Of a DNA stretch of 35,150 nucleotides, positions 17,691-24,998 are shown piece by piece. The notes under the pieces were generated by a model. It saw only the letters and a program-made list of their open reading frames with translations. It made no database searches and was not told where the DNA came from. Every line of letters begins with the position of its first letter. Position 1 is the first letter of the stretch. Position numbers and translations under genes: made by a program. The DNA is from an uncultured Clostridia bacterium (GTDB taxonomy: Bacteria; Bacillota; Clostridia; Christensenellales; Borkfalkiaceae), in assembly GCA_947630365.1 (NCBI GenBank), contig CANRHI010000010.1, forward strand, positions 1 to 35,150. The letters are read 5' to 3'.

Positions 17691-18401
17691 ATGGAAAAAA
17701 GAGAACAGCTCTATGAGGGCAAGGCAAAGAAGGTATTTGCGACGGACGACGAAACGCTCGTCATCGTCTCGTACAAGGACGACGCGACGGCGTTCGACGG
17801 GCTTAAAAAGGGCACCATCGCGGGAAAGGGCGTGGTGAACAACCGCATGACCAACATGCTCATGCAGCTGCTCGAAAAGCGCGGCGTTCCCACCCACTTT
17901 GTAAAGGAGCTCTCCGAGCGGGAGACCCTCGTGAAGAAGGTGCACATCGTCCCGCTCGAGGTCATCATCCGCAACGTCTCGGCGGGAAGTTTCGCGAAGC
18001 GCTACGGCGTGGAGGAAGGCATTCCGTTCGACGAGCCCACCATCGAATTCTCCTATAAGAACGACGATCTGCACGATCCCCTCATCAACAGCTACCACGC
18101 CATTGCATTGCACCTTGCGACGAAGGAGGAGATCGAGCTCATAAAAAAGTACGCCTTCAAGGTGAACGAAGTCTTGAAGGAATACTTCCTCGCGCTCAAC
18201 GTGAAGCTCATCGACTTCAAGCTCGAATTCGGCAAGACTGCGGAAGGCGACCTGGTGCTCGCCGACGAGATCTCCCCCGACACCTGCAGATTTTGGGACG
18301 CGCGGACGGGCGAGAAACTCGATAAAGACCGCTTCCGCCGCGACCTCGGCGGGGTGGAGGACGCGTATAAGGAAATCTTCCACCGCGTCACGGGAGAGTA
18401 A
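17691..18401 (+). CDS. purC: SAICAR synthetase
   Basis: A 236-residue cytosolic enzyme that joins CAIR and aspartate using ATP to give SAICAR. The ATG follows AAGGAGATAGCC. The nucleotide-binding start YEGKAKKVF (about residues 8-16), NNRMTN, the central [11 protein letters not shown] block (about 92-102), DFKLEFG and [13 protein letters not shown] (about 191-203) are all in the usual order. Length matches the short bacterial form (about 235-240 residues). It lies 58 nt before purF, with a GC hairpin between them. Its product would next go to PurB (not seen here) and then to the AICAR transformylase at 25724. Confidence 0.97.
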   Translation: MEKREQLYEGKAKKVFATDDETLVIVSYKDDATAFDGLKKGTIAGKGVVNNRMTNMLMQLLEKRGVPTHFVKELSERETLVKKVHIVPLEVIIRNVSAGSFAKRYGVEEGIPFDEPTIEFSYKNDDLHDPLINSYHAIALHLATKEEIELIKKYAFKVNEVLKEYFLALNVKLIDFKLEFGKTAEGDLVLADEISPDTCRFWDARTGEKLDKDRFRRDLGGVEDAYKEIFHRVTGE

Positions 18402-18409
18402 AAACGCTT

Positions 18410-18433
18410 GCGCGCGCCCTTTGCGGCGCGCGC
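18410..18433 (+). other. GC hairpin between purC and purF
   Basis: GCGCGCGCC (18410-18418) and GGCGCGCGC (18425-18433) form a perfect 9-bp stem with a 6-nt loop, only 8 nt after the purC stop. No T-run follows, so it is not a terminator. It may protect or separate the purC message. Its effect is unknown. Confidence 0.6.
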
Positions 18434-18459
18434 TTCCACGCAAAAACGGAGGAAAGGAT

Positions 18460-19899
18460 ATGTCTCTCATCCATGAAGAATGCGGCGTGTTCGGCATCTT
18501 CGCGCCGCAGCGGCAAGACGTCGCCTCTACGGCATACTATGCGCTCTTTGCGCTCCAGCACCGCGGGCAGGAGTCTGCGGGCATCGTCGTGAACGACGAC
18601 GGTGTGTTCTCCTCCTACAAGGACGAAGGGCTCGTCAACGACGTGTTCACGGCGGAAAACCTTTCCCGCCTCGGAATGGGGAACATGGCGATCGGGCATG
18701 TGCGGTATTCCACCACGGGCTCGGGCGGAAGAGAGAACGCGCAGCCGCTCGTCGTCAATCACTTAAAGGGTAACATGGCACTCGCGCACAACGGCAACCT
18801 CGTCAATTCCTTCGAGCTCCGCAGCGAGCTCGAGAGCGAGGGGAGCATCTTCCACACGACGACGGATACCGAGGTCATCTCCTACGTCATCACCAAGGAA
18901 CGGGTGCGCCATCGCTCCATCGAGGAAGCGGTGCTCGCCGCCATGGATCGGCTGGAAGGGGCGTATTCGCTCGTCGTCATGTCGCCCTCCAAGCTCATCG
19001 CCGCGCGCGACCCGCACGGCTTCCACCCCCTTTGCTATGGGAAGCGGGAGGACGGGGCGTATATCGTCGCCTCCGAGAGCTGCGCGCTCGACGCCGTGGG
19101 CGCCACCCTCATCCGCGAGCTCGAGCCCGGGGAGGCGCTCATCTTCACCTCGGAAGGGGTGACGTGCGACCGCTCTCACTGCGGCGGCAAGAAGAGCCTG
19201 TGCGTGTTCGAATATCTGTACATCGCCCGCCCGGACAGCGTCATCGAGGGCAAGTCCGTGCACGAGGCGAGAAAGCAGGCGGGAAGGTTTTTGGCGGAGC
19301 AATATAAGATCGACGCCGATATCGTGGTCGGCGTGCCCGACTCGGGGCTGGACGCCGCCTACGGGTATGCGGAGGCCTCTGGCATTCCCTACGGCATCGG
19401 GTTCATCAAAAATAAGTACATCGGGCGGACGTTCATCGCCCCCGGGCAGGCGGCGCGGGAAGATCGGGTGCGCATCAAGCTGAATGTGCTCCGCTCGGCG
19501 ATCGAGGGAAAGCGCGTCGTGCTCGTGGACGACAGCATCGTGCGCGGCACCACCTGCGAGCGCATCGTGAAGATGCTCCGCGCGGCAGGGGCGAAGGAAG
19601 TGCACATGCTCTCCTCGGCGCCCGCCTTCCTCAACCCTTGCTACTACGGCACGGATATCGACTCGCGGGAAAACCTCATCGCCTGCCACCACACCGTACC
19701 CGAGATCGCAAAGATCATCGGCGCGGACAGCGTGGGATATTTGGACCTTTCCAAGGTGAAGTATTTGACCTGCGGCGACGGAACGGGCTACTGCACGGCG
19801 TGCTTCGACGGAGAGTACCCGACGCGCATCCCCACCGAGGGCGCGAAGAACCGCTTCGAACGCCCCATCTCGGAAAACCCCAAATACAAGGCGAAATAG
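18460..19899 (+). CDS. purF: amidophosphoribosyltransferase
   Basis: A 479-residue cytosolic enzyme for the committing step, PRPP plus glutamine to phosphoribosylamine. ATG 18460 is chosen because GGAGGAAAGGAT precedes it and the enzyme then starts MSLIHEECGVFG; the open frame upstream to 18421 has no ribosome site. Cys8 is the glutaminase nucleophile, exposed after removal of a short propeptide. The N-terminal glutaminase domain has RYSTTGSGG and the NGNLVN loop. The C-terminal transferase domain has the PRPP motif VVLVDDSIVRGTT (about residues 353-365). Cysteines at 248, 394, 445 and 448 are placed like the four 4Fe-4S ligands of the Bacillus subtilis enzyme, so an oxygen-sensitive cluster is likely. 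The family is feedback-inhibited by purine nucleotides. It is followed by two hairpins and repeats. Confidence 0.97.
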   Translation: MSLIHEECGVFGIFAPQRQDVASTAYYALFALQHRGQESAGIVVNDDGVFSSYKDEGLVNDVFTAENLSRLGMGNMAIGHVRYSTTGSGGRENAQPLVVNHLKGNMALAHNGNLVNSFELRSELESEGSIFHTTTDTEVISYVITKERVRHRSIEEAVLAAMDRLEGAYSLVVMSPSKLIAARDPHGFHPLCYGKREDGAYIVASESCALDAVGATLIRELEPGEALIFTSEGVTCDRSHCGGKKSLCVFEYLYIARPDSVIEGKSVHEARKQAGRFLAEQYKIDADIVVGVPDSGLDAAYGYAEASGIPYGIGFIKNKYIGRTFIAPGQAAREDRVRIKLNVLRSAIEGKRVVLVDDSIVRGTTCERIVKMLRAAGAKEVHMLSSAPAFLNPCYYGTDIDSRENLIACHHTVPEIAKIIGADSVGYLDLSKVKYLTCGDGTGYCTACFDGEYPTRIPTEGAKNRFERPISENPKYKAK

Positions 19900-19939
19900 G
19901 GGGACGGGGCGAGCGATACTTGGCTCCCCTATTTGAGGG

Positions 19940-20019
19940 AAAATTTTGCATTCTGCCAAAGGTTGATGATCTTTGGCGCAAAATTTTCTTGGCATTTGCC
20001 CATATGCACGGGCAAATGC
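19940..20019. other. double hairpin downstream of purF
   Basis: First hairpin: AAAATTTTGC (19940-19949) with GCAAAATTTT (19978-19987) encloses GCCAAAG and CTTTGGC (19955-19961 and 19971-19977), with a 5-nt bulge on one side. Second: GCATTTGCCC (19992-20001) pairs perfectly with GGGCAAATGC (20010-20019). They stand 4 nt apart. The first may act as a weak terminator because its base ends in TTTT. The pair also resembles a REP doublet. Confidence 0.65.
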
Positions 20020-20162
20020 TGACCGAACGCGGGACTCTACCCGTGTGAGACAGCTGGCGCGCTGCCCTTGCGCGACTGAGGGGTTCTTAACCCTACCCCC
20101 CCTTACGGGGTACTTCCCCTCTCAGGGGAAGCAAGAGGATCCTCATTCCGCCCCGCCCGAGC

Positions 20163-20259
20163 CCTCATTCCGAACGTAGCGTTAGCGGAGTGAGCGAATC
20201 TTCCCCGCAAGTCGTATCACAAAGTAGAAGATACACTCGGCTTCGCTTCGTTATGAGGG
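20163..20259. repeat. long imperfect inverted-repeat element, copy B
   Basis: It starts CCTCATTCCGAACGTAGCG, centres on GAATCTTCCCCGCAAG, and closes with AGAAGATACACTCGGCTTCG then TATGAGG. The outer ends are complementary, so the whole unit can fold into one long hairpin. Related copies are at 17390-17480 (left end replaced) and 26922-27022. Confidence 0.7.
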
Positions 20260-20310
20260 CGTTTCTCGCCTCCCCGTAAAAAGGGTAGGCCTTCAAGGAG
20301 GAAATCGACT

Positions 20311-21345
20311 ATGCAAAAAAGTTATTCGGAGAGCTACAAGGCGGCGGGGGTGGACATCACCGCGGGATACAGGGCGGTCGAGCTCATGAAAAAGCACATC
20401 GCGCGGACCATGCCCGAGGGCAAGGAGGAGATCGGCGGCTTCGGCGGCCTCTTCCCCCTTCCCATAAACGGAATGAAGGACCCCGTTCTCGTCTCGGGAA
20501 CGGACGGCGTGGGCACCAAGCTGCGCCTTGCACAGCTTCTCGGCAAGTACGGTACCATCGGCATCGACTGCGTCGCCATGTGCGTGAACGACGTCATCTG
20601 CTGCGGCGCGAAGCCCCTCTTCTTTCTCGACTATATCGCCTGCGGGAGGAACATTCCCGAGAAGATCGCCGAGATCGTCGGCGGGGTCGCGGAGGGCTGC
20701 GTGCAGGCGGGTTGCGCCCTCATCGGAGGGGAGACGGCGGAACATCCCGGTACCATGTCCGAGGAGGACTTCGACTTGGCGGGTTTCACCGTCGGCATCG
20801 CCGATCGGGAAAAGCTCGTATGCAGCGACAAAATGAAGGCGGGGGACATCATGCTCGCGCTTCCCTCCTCGGGGGTGCACTCCAACGGATTTTCGCTCGT
20901 GAGGAAGGTGTTCGATATCGAACATGCCGACCTTCTCTCCCCCGTGAAGGAGCTCGGGGGGAAGGGGCTCGGCGAGGTCCTTCTCACCCCCACCAAAATC
21001 TATGTGAAGCCCGTCTTGGCGCTCCTTTCCGAGGTGGAGGTGAAGGGCATTTCGCACATCACGGGCGGCGGCTTCTACGAGAACATGCCCCGCTCCATAA
21101 AGAAGGGCCTCGGCGTGCGCATCCCAAAGAGCGGCGTAAAGGCGCCCGCCATCTTCTCTTTGATTCGGGAGAAGGGGGGCATCTGCGAACACGACATGTT
21201 CAACACCTTCAACATGGGCGTGGGGATGAGCATCGTCGTGAGCGAGAAGGACGCCGACCGCGCCATCTCCGTTTTGAACGCCCACGGCGAGTCCGCTTAC
21301 CCTATCGGCACCATTGTGGAAGGCGACGGCGTGGAGCTTGTGTAA
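20311..21345 (+). CDS. purM: AIR synthetase (FGAM cyclo-ligase)
   Basis: A 344-residue cytosolic enzyme that closes the imidazole ring: FGAM plus ATP to AIR. The ATG follows CAAGGAGGAAATCGACT. Family marks are YKAAGVDI at the start, SGTDGVGTKLRLA (about residues 62-74), the catalytic-core CVNDVICCGAKPLFFLDY, ALIGGETAEHPGTM and GLPSSGVHSNGFSL-like LPSSGVHSNGFSL, then HITGGGFYENMPR. Length is normal for PurM. The downstream TIR-LRR gene begins only 31 nt later with no terminator, so the two are very probably co-transcribed. Confidence 0.97.
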   Translation: MQKSYSESYKAAGVDITAGYRAVELMKKHIARTMPEGKEEIGGFGGLFPLPINGMKDPVLVSGTDGVGTKLRLAQLLGKYGTIGIDCVAMCVNDVICCGAKPLFFLDYIACGRNIPEKIAEIVGGVAEGCVQAGCALIGGETAEHPGTMSEEDFDLAGFTVGIADREKLVCSDKMKAGDIMLALPSSGVHSNGFSLVRKVFDIEHADLLSPVKELGGKGLGEVLLTPTKIYVKPVLALLSEVEVKGISHITGGGFYENMPRSIKKGLGVRIPKSGVKAPAIFSLIREKGGICEHDMFNTFNMGVGMSIVVSEKDADRAISVLNAHGESAYPIGTIVEGDGVELV

Positions 21346-21376
21346 ATTACCGGTGAAGAACGGATAAGGGGAAAAT

Positions 21377-23398
21377 ATGGCAGACATGCAATTCAAATGT
21401 AAAACCTGCGGGACGCCGCTCGACGCCCTCGCCGCGGCATCCCGAAACGGGCTGGTTGAGTGCCCCGCTTGCTTCAACGTATGGACCATTCCGAGAAGAG
21501 AGGCGAGCCCCGCGGCAATTTCCTTTTTGCGCATGGGGGAGCACGGCCTCGACACCTGCAAATTCGACGAGGCGTATTCGGCATACGCGAAGGCGGCGGA
21601 GCTCGACGGCAAGGAGCCCGAGGCGTACTTCGGCATGGCGCTCGCGACCTTCAAAGTGCAATTTTTGAAGGACGAAGTCAACCGCCGCATGCAGCCCATT
21701 TGCCATGAAATTTCGGACGAGAGCTTTTTGGACGACAAGAATTTCCGCCGCGCGCTTGGGCTCGCCACCGAGGAGCAAAAGCGGGAATACCGCAAGCGCG
21801 GGAGAGAGATCGACGAGGTGAAGGAGGAATTCTACGCCCTTCAACGCAAGGGGGTGGACTACGACTGTTTCCTCTGCGCGAAGGTGACGGAAGGGGACGG
21901 CAAAGACGGCGAGAAGAGGACGGCGGACTACGAGCGCGCCAACGATATTTACTACTATTTGAAAGACAAGGGCTATAAGCCGTTCTTCTCCGAGCGGGAG
22001 ATGAAGGGGCGGACGGGTTCGGACTACGAGGCCCTCATTCTCTACGCCCTCTACAGGAGCGAGTGCATGCTCATCGTGTGCTCGAACGAGAGCTATTTGC
22101 AGACCAAGTGGGTGAAAAACGAATACACGCGCTTTTTGCACATGCTCGCGAACGAGGAGAAGGAGCGGGACGCGCTCACCTTTGTGTTCTCGGGAAAGCC
22201 CATAGAGAAATTGCCGAGCGGGAAGAAGGTGCAGGGCATCGACCTCACCCGCCCCGACGCCTATACCCGCATCGAGGACTTTGTGCAAAAGCACACTCCC
22301 GAGGCAAGGCGCCGCCGCGAGGAGCAAGCCGCCCAAAAGCGCGCCGAAGAAGAGGCGCGAGACAGAGAGCTTGCCGAAATGCGCGCGAAGCTCAAACAAA
22401 TGGAGGAAGAGCGCGCGAATGCGGGGAATGTATCCTCCGAACAGCTCCTTGCCATGATGCGAAAGGCGGAAGAAGAGGAGCGGAAGCGCCGCGAGGAGGA
22501 AGAGCGAAAGAGGGAGGAGGCAGAGCGCAAGCGCCGTGAGGAAGAAAAGCGCATTGCCGCCGAGCAGCGCGCAAGGGCTGAGGAAGAGAAGAAAAAGCGT
22601 GAGGCGGAGGAAGCCTACCTCATGCAATTCCAAATCCGAAACGGGGTCCTTATGAACTATTTCGGCAAGGGCGGAGACGTCGTGCTTGGCGACGGAGTGA
22701 CGGCGATCGGCGATAGGGCGTTTGCGCGTGCGGATGCGCTCACGAGTATAAGCATCCCCTCCGGTGTGACCTCGATCGGCGTCAGGTCTTTCTCGGGCTG
22801 CAAAAACTTAACGAGAATTCAAATTCCCGACGGCGTAAAATCGATAGGGGAATATGCGTTTGATTGGTGTGAAGGACTTACGAGTATTACCATTCCGAAA
22901 AGCGTGGCAACGATCAAGGACGGCACATTCAACGGTTGTAAAGGGCTGACGAGCGTTCAAATCCCCAATGGCGTGACATCGATAGGAAGGTCTGCGTTTG
23001 AGCAGTGTAGTAGTTTGACGAGCGTAACGTTACCCGAAGGCATGACTTCGATCGAGGCTTGCACCTTCTGGGAATGCGGCGGCTTGACGAGTATTCGGAT
23101 ACCCAAGGGCGTCACTTCCATTGGGGATAGCGCGTTCTATAAATGCAGCAAGCTGAAAAGCATCCAAATCCCTCAAGGGGTGACCTCGATCGGATGTTCT
23201 GCATTTCAGGAATGCGACGGTCTGACAAGTATTATCATCCCAAACAGCGTGATTTCCATTGGAAAGTTTGCATTCGGAGATTGCAAAGGATTGACGAGCG
23301 TTGTAATTCCGATATTGTTCAAAGGCACACTAAACTCGGGCCTCAAGAGGATCTTCGGACAAAATTATAAAAAGATAGACTTCGTATTCACGGAATGA
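21377..23398 (+). CDS. zinc ribbon-TPR-TIR-coiled coil-LRR fusion protein
   Basis: A 673-residue soluble protein; ATG with AAGGGGA upstream. Domains in order: zinc ribbon with Cys8, Cys11, Cys29 and Cys32; a helical TPR-like region (about 45-160); a TIR domain (about 160-300) starting DYDCFLCAKV, with ANDIYYYLKDKGYKPFFSE, GSDYEALILYALYRSE and SYLQTKWVKNEYTRFL; a long highly charged Arg/Glu coiled coil (about 305-415); a cap (NGVLMNYFGKGGDVV); and nine LRR_5 repeats of exactly 23 residues (437-643). Glu218 sits where catalytic Glu of NAD-cleaving TIR domains aligns. Zinc ribbon-TPR-TIR proteins are known in gut Clostridia; TIR domains in bacterial immunity cleave NAD+ or make signals. Inference: the LRR array senses or binds something and the TIR domain acts. 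It lies between purM and purN. GC content drops from 60-68 % to about 40 % per 60-base line at about 22800. There is no membrane segment. Confidence 0.88.
   Translation: MADMQFKCKTCGTPLDALAAASRNGLVECPACFNVWTIPRREASPAAISFLRMGEHGLDTCKFDEAYSAYAKAAELDGKEPEAYFGMALATFKVQFLKDEVNRRMQPICHEISDESFLDDKNFRRALGLATEEQKREYRKRGREIDEVKEEFYALQRKGVDYDCFLCAKVTEGDGKDGEKRTADYERANDIYYYLKDKGYKPFFSEREMKGRTGSDYEALILYALYRSECMLIVCSNESYLQTKWVKNEYTRFLHMLANEEKERDALTFVFSGKPIEKLPSGKKVQGIDLTRPDAYTRIEDFVQKHTPEARRRREEQAAQKRAEEEARDRELAEMRAKLKQMEEERANAGNVSSEQLLAMMRKAEEEERKRREEEERKREEAERKRREEEKRIAAEQRARAEEEKKKREAEEAYLMQFQIRNGVLMNYFGKGGDVVLGDGVTAIGDRAFARADALTSISIPSGVTSIGVRSFSGCKNLTRIQIPDGVKSIGEYAFDWCEGLTSITIPKSVATIKDGTFNGCKGLTSVQIPNGVTSIGRSAFEQCSSLTSVTLPEGMTSIEACTFWECGGLTSIRIPKGVTSIGDSAFYKCSKLKSIQIPQGVTSIGCSAFQECDGLTSIIIPNSVISIGKFAFGDCKGLTSVVIPILFKGTLNSGLKRIFGQNYKKIDFVFTE
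22685..23305 (+). repeat. nine tandem 69-bp LRR units in the TIR gene
   Basis: Residues 437-643 are nine consecutive units of exactly 23 residues with the consensus IPxGVTSIGxxAFxxCxxLTSI, with no insertion or deletion. The first two units are GC-rich like the rest of the gene; from the third unit on, hand counts give 40-53 % GC per 60-base line. Confidence 0.85.
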
Positions 23399-23409
23399 GG
23401 GGAGAAAGC

Positions 23410-24138
23410 ATGGAAGGGAATTTTCAGTGTAAAACGTGCGGGGCGTGGTTGGACGCGCTCGTGGAGAAGGCGCAAAACGGGCTGGTCGAGTGCCCGTATT
23501 GCCACAATGTGTATAAGATCCCCTCGGAGAAGCCCGCTCCCGCGCCCGCAAAGAAGAGGGAGCCGACGGATCCCGAGGACTTTTCCATCTCCAACGGAGT
23601 GCTCCTTCGCTACAAGGGCGAGGGCGGCGACGTCGTCATTCCCCCGGATGTAAAGAAGATCGGCGAAAAGGCGTTTTACAACCACAAACTCGTCACGTCG
23701 GTCGTCATTCCCTCGTCCGTCCTCACGATTGAGAAGTACGCCTTCTCGGGTTGCCAAGGGATCTCCGAGGTGGAATTTCACGAGGGCCTCAAGAGCATCG
23801 GCGAGGGGGCGTTCAGTTACTGCGGCCTCTTGGAGGTGAAGATCCCCTCGAGCGTCATCGAGATCGGGCTGTGGTCGTTCGACGGCTGTGTGGGGCTCTC
23901 CTCTCTCACAATTGCCGAAGGGGTGAAGTATATCCGCAATCTCGCCTTCCGCAACTGCGATTTGGATAGCTTCACCATACCAAAGAGCGTCATCGGCATC
24001 GGCGACAGCGCATTTCTTCATTGCAACGGCAACGTGCCCAAGAGGATTTTGGTCACCCTGCCCTTCCGCTACTCGCAGTCCCTCGGAAGCCTCTTCGGCA
24101 TAAGCCGTGCAAACATCAAATTCAAATTTATCAAGTGA
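23410..24138 (+). CDS. zinc ribbon-LRR protein, paralogue of the TIR-LRR protein
   Basis: A 242-residue soluble protein. ATG 23410 is chosen over an in-frame ATG at 23395 because GGGGAGAAAGC stands before it and the family start lines up (MEGNFQCKTCG). The zinc ribbon has Cys7, Cys10, Cys28 and Cys31 and is close to that of the preceding gene (QCKTCGAWLDAL, NGLVECPYC). A Pro/Ala/Lys linker (about 38-52) follows, then the same cap (NGVLLRYKGEGGDVV) and about six LRR_5 units (77-205), and a tail LGSLFGISRANIKFKF similar to the tail of the TIR gene product. It has no TIR domain or coiled coil. It starts 11 nt after the TIR gene and ends 11 nt before purN. Inference: a partner, regulator or decoy of the TIR protein, or an independent scaffold. 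GC is high throughout, unlike the TIR gene's 3' half. Confidence 0.85.
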   Translation: MEGNFQCKTCGAWLDALVEKAQNGLVECPYCHNVYKIPSEKPAPAPAKKREPTDPEDFSISNGVLLRYKGEGGDVVIPPDVKKIGEKAFYNHKLVTSVVIPSSVLTIEKYAFSGCQGISEVEFHEGLKSIGEGAFSYCGLLEVKIPSSVIEIGLWSFDGCVGLSSLTIAEGVKYIRNLAFRNCDLDSFTIPKSVIGIGDSAFLHCNGNVPKRILVTLPFRYSQSLGSLFGISRANIKFKFIK

Positions 24139-24149
24139 ACGGGGAAGGC

Positions 24150-24749
24150 ATGAAAAAAATTCGCATCGCCGTGCTCTGTTCGGGCGGCGGGACAAATTTA
24201 CAGGCGATTTTAGACGCCGAGAAGGCGGGCATCCTCTCCCACGGGGAAGTCGTGCTCGTCGTGGCGGACAGCCGCGAGGCGTTCGCCCTCGAGCGGGCAA
24301 AAAAGTTCGGCGTCGAGACGGCGGTGTTCGACAAAGGGGAATACCCCCGCGCGGCGCGCGAAAACGCCATTTTGGAGTGTTTGAAGGCGCATGAGATCGG
24401 GCTCGTCGTGCTCGCGGGGTTTATGACGGTGCTCTCGCCCGCCTTTGTGAAGGAGTACGAAAACCGCATTCTCAACATTCATCCCGCGCTTTTGCCGAGC
24501 TTCGGCGGCGTGGGAATGTACGGGCTGCATGTGCACGAGGCGGCGCTTGCCCGCGGGGTGAAGGTGACGGGCGCGACGGTGCATATCGTCACCGAGGAGT
24601 GCGACGGCGGACCTATTTTGGCGCAGAAGGCGGTGCGCGTTCTGAAAAACGACACGCCCGAAACGCTCCAAAAGCGCGTGATGCGGCAGGCGGAATGGAA
24701 AATTTACCCGAGGACCATTGAGAAATTTTGCAGGGGAATGGGGAAGTAG
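24150..24749 (+). CDS. purN: GAR transformylase (10-formyl-THF dependent)
   Basis: A 199-residue cytosolic enzyme that transfers a formyl group from 10-formyl-THF to GAR, giving FGAR. ATG 24150 is chosen because GGGGAAGG precedes it and the protein then begins KKIRIAVLCSGGGTNLQAI, the phosphate-binding start of the family; the open frame further upstream overlaps the LRR gene. The catalytic trio is in place: Asn109, His111 (NIHPALLPSF) and Asp152 (EECDGGPI). Length is normal. It follows the LRR gene by 11 nt. The formyl donor is supplied by the formate-THF ligase at 32196. Confidence 0.97.
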   Translation: MKKIRIAVLCSGGGTNLQAILDAEKAGILSHGEVVLVVADSREAFALERAKKFGVETAVFDKGEYPRAARENAILECLKAHEIGLVVLAGFMTVLSPAFVKEYENRILNIHPALLPSFGGVGMYGLHVHEAALARGVKVTGATVHIVTEECDGGPILAQKAVRVLKNDTPETLQKRVMRQAEWKIYPRTIEKFCRGMGK

Positions 24750-24998
24750 AGGCCACCCCCCACCCTACCCTCCCCCCTCTCGTAAAAGGGGGGAGGCAAG
24801 AGAGGATCCCCTTCCCCGTATTACGGGGAGGAGGCGAGAGGAAGCCTTACCCTTCCGCGGGAAGGGGAAGGTGGCGCGGCGCGAGCCGCGACGGATTGGG
24901 ATGGAGAGTAGAGAAGATCCCCACCACCGCCTACGGCGGAGCCTCCCCTTAAAAAGGGTAGGCCTTGGGAACGGAAAATTTATGCGAGGAGAAAGAAA
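24750..24998. repeat. 249-bp G/C-tract repeat block between purN and purO
   Basis: It has several small C-run/G-run palindromes (for example CTTCCCCGTATTACGGGGAG at about 24810), CACCGCCTACGGCGGAGCC, and CCTTAAAAAGGGTAGGCC at about 24946. The last two recur near 34960 and 20280 respectively. No promoter or gene was seen. Confidence 0.65.

Larger units (their letters stand above)
19900..20310. repeat. 411-bp gap between purF and purM
   Basis: No gene is credible here. It contains the double hairpin (19940-20019), a C/G-tract block (about 20088-20135), a complete copy of the long inverted-repeat element (20163-20259), and a short CCGTAAAAAGGGTAGGCC box just before the purM ribosome site that recurs as CCTTAAAAAGGGTAGGCC at about 24946. 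Confidence 0.65.

Noticed and set aside
18410..18433. Terminator between purC and purF
   Set aside because: The stem is strong, but it is followed by TTCCACG and not by a T-run.
18421..18459. Longer N-terminus for PurF from an upstream in-frame TTG
   Set aside because: It would start inside the purC-purF hairpin without a ribosome site; ATG 18460 has GGAGGAAAGG and gives the expected short propeptide before Cys8.
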